Origin: Xanthobacteraceae bacterium
Lineage (GTDB): Bacteria > Pseudomonadota > Alphaproteobacteria > Rhizobiales > Xanthobacteraceae
Length of the DNA: 10,709 nucleotides
Direction of reading: 5' to 3'
Assembly (NCBI GenBank): GCA_030044035.1
Contig: JASHWN010000078.1
Span: forward strand, 1-10,709
The position numbers and the translations under genes were made by a program. Every line of letters starts with the position of its first letter. Positions within the stretch are counted from its first letter, which is position 1. Under the pieces are notes generated by a model. It was given only the letters and a program-made list of their open reading frames with translations, did not search any database and had not been told where the DNA came from. This document shows positions 6,520-10,709 of this stretch, one piece after another.

Positions 6520-7143
6520 ATGCGCGTGCTGATCACCGGCTTCGGACCATTTCCGCGAGCGCCGTTCAATCCGAGCGCGCTCGTCGCCAAAAAGCTCGCC
6601 CGCAGGCGGCGGCCGGCATTGGCCGGCCTCAAACGCGAAGCGCACGTCTTCGCCACGGAATATTCCTGCATCGACCGCGAACTGCCGCGGCTGTTCGCGC
6701 AACAGCCGGATGTGGTCTTGATGTTCGGCCTTGCCGGACGAGCCCGAGAGCTGCGCGTCGAGACGCGGGCGCGCAACGCGATGTCGCCGCTCTTGCCCGA
6801 TGCCGGCAGATGCCGGCCACAGCACGGCACGATCGAATTTTACGGGCCGGCGACGCGCCGCGGCGCTGCCCCGTTTGCCCGCCTCGCCGCCGCGGTGCGC
6901 GACCGCTCGGTGCGCGTGCGCGTGTCGCGGGATGCAGGGACTTATCTGTGCAATTACGCGTACTGGCGCGCCCTAGCCGCCGCGCCGGGCAGCCGCCCTT
7001 TGGTTCTGTTCGTCCATATTCCGCTCGTGCATAGGACGGCTCGGCCACGGCGGCGGTTTGGCCGTCGCGCGTTGTCGCTTGAACAAATTATCGGCGCCGG
7101 CGAAAGCCTGCTGATTGCGCTTGCCGCCGCAGCAAGACATTAA
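6520..7143 (+). CDS. pcp: Pyroglutamyl-peptidase I-like protein (peptidase family C15)
   Basis: Family C15 cysteine peptidases remove N-terminal pyroglutamate from peptides in the cytosol. The 207-residue protein opens MRVLITGFGPFPRAPFNPSA, the usual C15 N-terminus. The catalytic triad can be placed: E81 in RVETRARN, C144 in DAGTYLCNYAYW, and H166 in FVHIPLVH. Glu and Cys fall at the same numbers as in the Bacillus amyloliquefaciens enzyme (Glu81, Cys144, His168). The segment GLAGRARELRVE replaces the more usual GxAGGR..I..E, and residues 172-183 are Arg-rich, so it is a divergent member and the true substrate is not certain. It starts 10 bp after meaB with no strong ribosome site (bases between are purine-rich, CAGAAAAAC), which suggests translational coupling or cotranscription. 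Confidence 0.85.
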   Translation: MRVLITGFGPFPRAPFNPSALVAKKLARRRRPALAGLKREAHVFATEYSCIDRELPRLFAQQPDVVLMFGLAGRARELRVETRARNAMSPLLPDAGRCRPQHGTIEFYGPATRRGAAPFARLAAAVRDRSVRVRVSRDAGTYLCNYAYWRALAAAPGSRPLVLFVHIPLVHRTARPRRRFGRRALSLEQIIGAGESLLIALAAAARH

Positions 7144-7209
7144 CGCTACCGGCGAATACGGCACTTGTATCGGAGCGGGACAGGCTCGTGGCATGGCCCT
7201 TGATGCGCC

Positions 7210-7254
7210 ATGTCTTTCGAACACATGTCTCCCCAGCACATGTCTTCCGAGCAG
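7210..7254 (+). repeat. Three tandem 15-base imperfect repeats before the beta-helix gene
   Basis: The units are ATGTCTTTCGAACAC, ATGTCTCCCCAGCAC and ATGTCTTCCGAGCAG, with 11-12 of 15 bases identical between pairs. Each starts with ATG and is in frame with the downstream gene, so an alternative reading gives MSFEH-MSPQH-MSSEQ ahead of its start. The repeat ends 18 bases before the start at 7273 and six before that gene's AGGAG. It may be a leader or a replication-slippage site. Confidence 0.6.
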
Positions 7255-7272
7255 GAGAGCAGGAGTCCAGCC

Positions 7273-8661
7273 ATGACGGTCGATCGCCGCCGCTTGTTTG
7301 CCGCCTTCGCCGGCGTCGCCGGCGCCGCAACGGCGGCTGCGTCGGCCACTCTGGCGCGCGGTGCGCAACAGACCGGCCCCCTGCCGCAAGCCGCCTCGCG
7401 CGGCGTGATCGACGGCGCCGCGCTCGGGCTTCGCGCCAATGCCGCGGAAGACCAGACGAAGCCGTTGCAGCACGCGATCGACTATGCCGCCGCGACGCGC
7501 GCCGTGCTGCAGCTCGCGCCGGGCCGCTACCGCACCGGCGAACTGAAGCTGCCGCCCCATGCGGCGATCGCGGGCGTTGCCGGAGCGACCCACATCACGC
7601 TCGCCGCGGGCGCAAGCCTCGTCTCGGCAAGCGGCGGCGAATACCTGCGCCTCAGCGGCCTTATCTTGGACGGCGCCGACATGCCGCTGCCGCCGCAGCG
7701 CGGCTTGATCCATGTTGCGCATGTCCAATCGCTGCGCATCGTCGATTGCGAGATCGTCAATTGCGGCGGCAACGGCATGACGCTCGAAGCCGCGCAGGGC
7801 GAAGTCTCCGGCAACGCGATCAGCGCCGCCGATGCGGCGATCTTCTCGCTCGACGCGCAGGGCCTGAAAATTTCCGGCAATCATGTGCGGAGCGCCGGCA
7901 ATAACGGCATCCTGGTCTGGCGCAGCGCGCCGGGCGATGACGGCACGCTGGTGACCGACAACCGCATCGAAAATATCGCCAACAAGGCCGGCGGCTCGGG
8001 CCAGTATGGCAACGCCGTCAACGTCTTCCGCGCCGACAATGTGATCGTGCGCGGCAACCGCATCGGCAATGCGGCGTTCTCGGCGGTGCGCGGCAACACC
8101 GCCTCGAACCTGCAGATCGTCGGCAACACCTGTACGGCCCTGGGCGAGGTCGCGCTCTACGCCGAATACGGCTTCGAGGGCGCGCTGATCGCCAACAATA
8201 TCGTCGACGGCGCCGCACTCGGTATCGCGGTGACGAACTTCAACCGTGGCGGCCGGCTCGCTGTGGTGCAGGGCAACCTCGTTCGCAATCTCGTCGCGCG
8301 ACGTCCCGCGGGCACCGATCCGAACGACGCATCAGGCATCGGCATCGGCGTCGAGGCCGATACCGCCGTGAGCGGCAACGTGGTGGAGAATGCCGCGCTT
8401 GCCGGCATCGCCGCCGGCTGGGGACCGTATCTGCGCGACGTCGCCATCAGCGCCAATATCGTGCGCGGCGCGGACTACGGCATCACCGTATCGGTGGCGC
8501 CGGGCGCCGGCGCGAGCGTAATTGCCGATAACCTCATCAGCGGCGCGCGGCGCGGCGCCATTGTCGGCATGGAATGGCAGAAGCCGGTGACCGGCGACCT
8601 CGCGGCCGACGGCGCCGCGCGTTACGCCCAGCTCTCGATTTCCGGCAATCGGGTGCGCTGA
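7273..8661 (+). CDS. Tat-exported right-handed beta-helix repeat protein (TIGR03808-like)
   Basis: The 462-residue protein starts MTVDRRRLFAAFAGVAGAA, a twin-arginine signal (R6-R7, F9) followed by an Ala-rich hydrophobic stretch to about residue 33, so export in a folded state is predicted. The rest is a parallel right-handed beta-helix: many short turns with Asn at the corner, such as VDCEIVNCGGNGM, ISGNHVRSAGNNGI, VTDNRIENIANKAGG, VRGNRIGNAAFSAVRG and IANNIVDGAALGIA. This build fits the alphaproteobacterial family of twin-arginine-translocated repeat proteins of unknown function. Beta-helix proteins often bind or cleave polysaccharides, but no pectinase-type catalytic set could be identified. 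The start is chosen for AGGAG (7261-7265) seven bases upstream; the frame remains open to an ATG at 7210. It stands alone on its strand, and the 129-bp gap upstream holds the tandem repeat. Confidence 0.82.
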   Translation: MTVDRRRLFAAFAGVAGAATAAASATLARGAQQTGPLPQAASRGVIDGAALGLRANAAEDQTKPLQHAIDYAAATRAVLQLAPGRYRTGELKLPPHAAIAGVAGATHITLAAGASLVSASGGEYLRLSGLILDGADMPLPPQRGLIHVAHVQSLRIVDCEIVNCGGNGMTLEAAQGEVSGNAISAADAAIFSLDAQGLKISGNHVRSAGNNGILVWRSAPGDDGTLVTDNRIENIANKAGGSGQYGNAVNVFRADNVIVRGNRIGNAAFSAVRGNTASNLQIVGNTCTALGEVALYAEYGFEGALIANNIVDGAALGIAVTNFNRGGRLAVVQGNLVRNLVARRPAGTDPNDASGIGIGVEADTAVSGNVVENAALAGIAAGWGPYLRDVAISANIVRGADYGITVSVAPGAGASVIADNLISGARRGAIVGMEWQKPVTGDLAADGAARYAQLSISGNRVR

Positions 8662-8693
8662 CACGGCGGCAGGCTGGCACACCGGCAATGTTG

Positions 8694-8722
8694 TTGTACG
8701 GATTGATTCCGGATGTTATTTT
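8694..8722 (+). promoter_or_regulatory. Candidate promoter of the TacA/TacT-type operon
   Basis: TTGTAC (8694-8699), a 17-base spacer and TATTTT (8717-8722) make a plausible sigma-70-like promoter 20 bases before the antitoxin start, in a locally AT-richer patch. Within it CGGA-TTGAT-TCCG is a small inverted repeat that could be an operator for the RHH antitoxin. The -35 matches only partly. Confidence 0.4.
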
Positions 8723-8741
8723 CGCGGGATCGGAGATGGCC

Positions 8742-9535
<794 letters not shown>

Positions 9536-9576
9536 CACGAAAGCCTCTTGGCACCGGATTTCTGCAACAAGATCAA

Positions 9577-9595
9577 AGGCACAACGACTGTGCCT
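9577..9595. terminator. Hairpin between the convergent toxin-antitoxin-like operons
   Basis: AGGCACA (9577-9583), loop ACGAC and TGTGCCT (9589-9595) form a perfect 7-bp stem. It lies in the 81-bp gap between the GNAT toxin stop and the stop of the facing HEPN-like gene. On the minus strand it is followed by TTGATCTTG, which makes it a modest terminator for the minus operon. On the plus strand no T-run follows. Confidence 0.4.
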
Positions 9596-9616
9596 GCCGA
9601 TGCCGACGCGAAACTA

Positions 9617-10189
9617 TCAAGGATTCTCGATACCGGCGAGCCTGTCGATTATTGCCGATGCGCGCCTGAAAACATCATTTGCTTTCTGGAAATCACCGCT
9701 CGCCCCCGCTTCGAGAAACCAGCCGTATACGGTGCCCGAAGCCGTGGACAATGTATCGGCCACGAACGCGCCTTCCGTCCCGGCCTGCACGCCACGGACT
9801 TTTTCTGAAATCGCCGCTACGGATACAACGGGTATATCAACCTTCCTCACCTCGCCGGATGTCGTTCTGATACCAAGTTCATTGAGTTTGCCACGCGCCG
9901 CCCGAAAATCGGTGTGCAGTACCTTGTTGCGTAGCGTGCGGCACAAACTAAGGGTTTCCCGCTCTTCGGCAGACAGAGAGGCAACGAAGTGTTCTATCAC
10001 GGGCTTTTCGACATCCTCCAACCGCTGCTCGAGAGCATGCGCTTGCAAGGCCGGAATACTCCCCGCGAGCAGCCGGAGCTTCAGTTCCACAACTGCCCCT
10101 TCCGCAGCGGCAGCTTTAAACGGCTCCAAAAACATCATCGCTATTGATTGCGCAGGCACGTTCTCCCGTGACAGATCACAGCAGCTCAA
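9617..10189 (-). CDS. Unrecognised helical protein with HEPN-like R-N-x-x-x-H motif; candidate toxin
   Basis: I do not recognise this 190-residue protein as a named family. It is predicted mostly helical and soluble. After a helix-rich first half (ELKLRLLAGSIPALQAHALEQRLEDV) comes LSLCRTLRNKVLHTDFRAARGKL, where R87-N88-K89-V90-L91-H92 fits the R-(N/D/H)-x3-H signature of HEPN ribonucleases, placed mid-protein at the start of a helix as in that fold. The C-terminal half (residues 112-190) contains a short strand-like stretch (VDIPVVSVAAI) and two further helices. It begins inside the stop codon of the preceding RHH-like gene (ATGA overlap), the usual antitoxin-then-toxin order. Base composition is clearly less GC-rich than the core genes. 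A toxic or defence RNase role is an inference from motif plus context. It could instead be an inactive HEPN relative or an unrelated helical protein. Confidence 0.65.
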   Translation of the reverse strand: MSCCDLSRENVPAQSIAMMFLEPFKAAAAEGAVVELKLRLLAGSIPALQAHALEQRLEDVEKPVIEHFVASLSAEERETLSLCRTLRNKVLHTDFRAARGKLNELGIRTTSGEVRKVDIPVVSVAAISEKVRGVQAGTEGAFVADTLSTASGTVYGWFLEAGASGDFQKANDVFRRASAIIDRLAGIENP

Positions 10190-10497
10190 ACAGGCTGGCG
10201 CATGACCGGCGGATGAGGGGGCGCAAGCTTCGCCACCACATCTTGCACGAGACCATCGACGACCTTGGGCTTACAAAACCCGTAGAGATCGAACAGCCCC
10301 CGTTGAATCAGGGCGTTCAGAACCTCGGCCCGATTCCACCCGGTTTTCGCGACGATGGCCTCAACGTGGTTAAAAATGAACTCATCGAGCCTGATCGACA
10401 CTTGCGTGCCGCCTGTGCGTGGAGGCGACTGGTATTCGGACGTAGGACGCCGCTCAAGCGCGTTGCGCAGGGCTATCACATAGGCGGGGCCGCTCAT
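10186..10497 (-). CDS. Predicted ribbon-helix-helix protein, candidate antitoxin of the HEPN-like gene
   Basis: The 103-residue protein has a Pro/Ser-rich, probably flexible N-terminus (residues 12-30). A CopG/Arc-like ribbon-helix-helix pattern follows: strand TQVSIRL (31-37), helix EFIFNHVEAIVAKTG (39-53), turn, and helix NRAEVLNALIQRGLFDL (55-71). The C-terminal tail (KPKVVDGLVQDVVAKLAPP) could contact a partner. Its stop overlaps the start of the HEPN-like gene by four bases, so the two form one operon with the likely DNA-binding protein first, as in type II toxin-antitoxin systems. No strong Shine-Dalgarno precedes the ATG at 10497 and no better in-frame start was found. Autorepression is inferred from the fold. 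An alternative is a stand-alone regulator that merely precedes the other gene. Confidence 0.7.
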   Translation of the reverse strand: MSGPAYVIALRNALERRPTSEYQSPPRTGGTQVSIRLDEFIFNHVEAIVAKTGWNRAEVLNALIQRGLFDLYGFCKPKVVDGLVQDVVAKLAPPHPPVMRQPV

Positions 10498-10525
10498 GGG
10501 GTTCGGGCGAGACCAGTACCTTTTT

Positions 10526-10538
10526 GCATGTCGTATGC
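10526..10538. promoter_or_regulatory. Short inverted repeat upstream of the RHH-like gene
   Basis: GCAT-GTCGT-ATGC lies about 30 bases upstream of the RHH-like start, in the 63-bp gap before that operon. Its size and place would suit an operator half-site pair for a ribbon-helix-helix repressor, but four-base arms occur by chance often. Confidence 0.25.
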
Positions 10539-10560
10539 GGCGCTGCGGAGCGAATGCGGG

Positions 10561-10709
10561 CTACGTGAGCGCCTCCGTCGGCCGCAGCGTGCCGACTTCG
10601 ATGCCGTTCCAGTTGCGCAAGGTCGGCCGCATAAAGCGCGCCAGCGCCGCCCGCTCGGCGTCATCAAGCGGCAGGAAGCGCGCGACGATCGACGCCATCA
10701 CCGCCTCGG
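10561..10709 (-). CDS. 3' end of an unidentified gene (5' part outside window)
   Basis: On the minus strand the frame is open from the right window edge to a TAG at 10561-10563. It encodes 48 C-terminal residues ending MRPTLRNWNGIEVGTLRPTEALT, preceded by a helix-like AxIVARFLPLDDAERAALARF. Codon use is typical of this GC-rich genome and GC returns to the high core level, so it is probably a real gene flanking the lower-GC patch. The fragment is too short for me to name a family. It is 63 bp upstream of the RHH-like gene on the same strand. Confidence 0.55.
   Translation of the reverse strand, partial: EAVMASIVARFLPLDDAERAALARFMRPTLRNWNGIEVGTLRPTEALT

Noticed and set aside
7210..7272. ATG at 7210 as the start of the beta-helix gene
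   Set aside because: The Tat signal begins at 7273 with a good AGGAG upstream; the extra residues are repeat-encoded.
9600..10205. A 201-codon plus-strand frame opposite the HEPN-like gene
   Set aside because: Ser/Arg-rich product with no pattern. The minus-strand reading has a helical protein, the ATGA overlap with the RHH-like gene and a motif, so it is preferred.

Overview
The window reads as chromosomal DNA of a GC-rich alphaproteobacterium, most likely in the Hyphomicrobiales (Bradyrhizobium / Rhodopseudomonas / Xanthobacteraceae-like). The evidence is a DUF2336 protein, a Gly-zipper exported protein with a Tyr/Trp-rich tail, a SpeD-SpeE pair, a MeaB GTPase and a Tat-exported beta-helix protein of the TIGR03808 kind. 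The assignment is by protein resemblance only; no rRNA, tRNA or other phylogenetic marker was seen.

Left part (1-2242): the 3' end of a DUF2336 gene (+) faces a small secreted Gly-zipper gene (-). Upstream of that lies a Tat-exported metal-dependent amidohydrolase (-). Middle (2243-4999): a 319-bp leader precedes speD (pyruvoyl S-adenosylmethionine decarboxylase) and speE (spermidine synthase), which together supply and use decarboxylated SAM for polyamine synthesis. A strong GC hairpin lies between them, and a pirin-family gene follows. Next (5114-7143): a small CsbD-family stress gene (-) is divergent from meaB and a closely spaced pyroglutamyl-peptidase gene. A Tat-exported right-handed beta-helix protein (7273-8661) follows, with an in-frame 15-bp tandem repeat just before its start.

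Right part (8690-10709): this looks like an accessory patch. A TacA/TacT-type toxin-antitoxin operon (RHH antitoxin plus GNAT acetyltransferase toxin, 4-bp overlap, +) meets tail-to-tail a second two-gene operon (-). The second operon encodes a predicted ribbon-helix-helix protein overlapping by 4 bp an unrecognised 190-aa helical protein with an R-N-x-x-x-H motif typical of HEPN ribonucleases. The second operon is visibly lower in GC than the core genes. The RHH/HEPN-like pair is the best candidate here for an undescribed toxin-antitoxin or defence module. A hairpin between the two operons could terminate both. The window ends inside the 3' end of an unidentified minus-strand gene.
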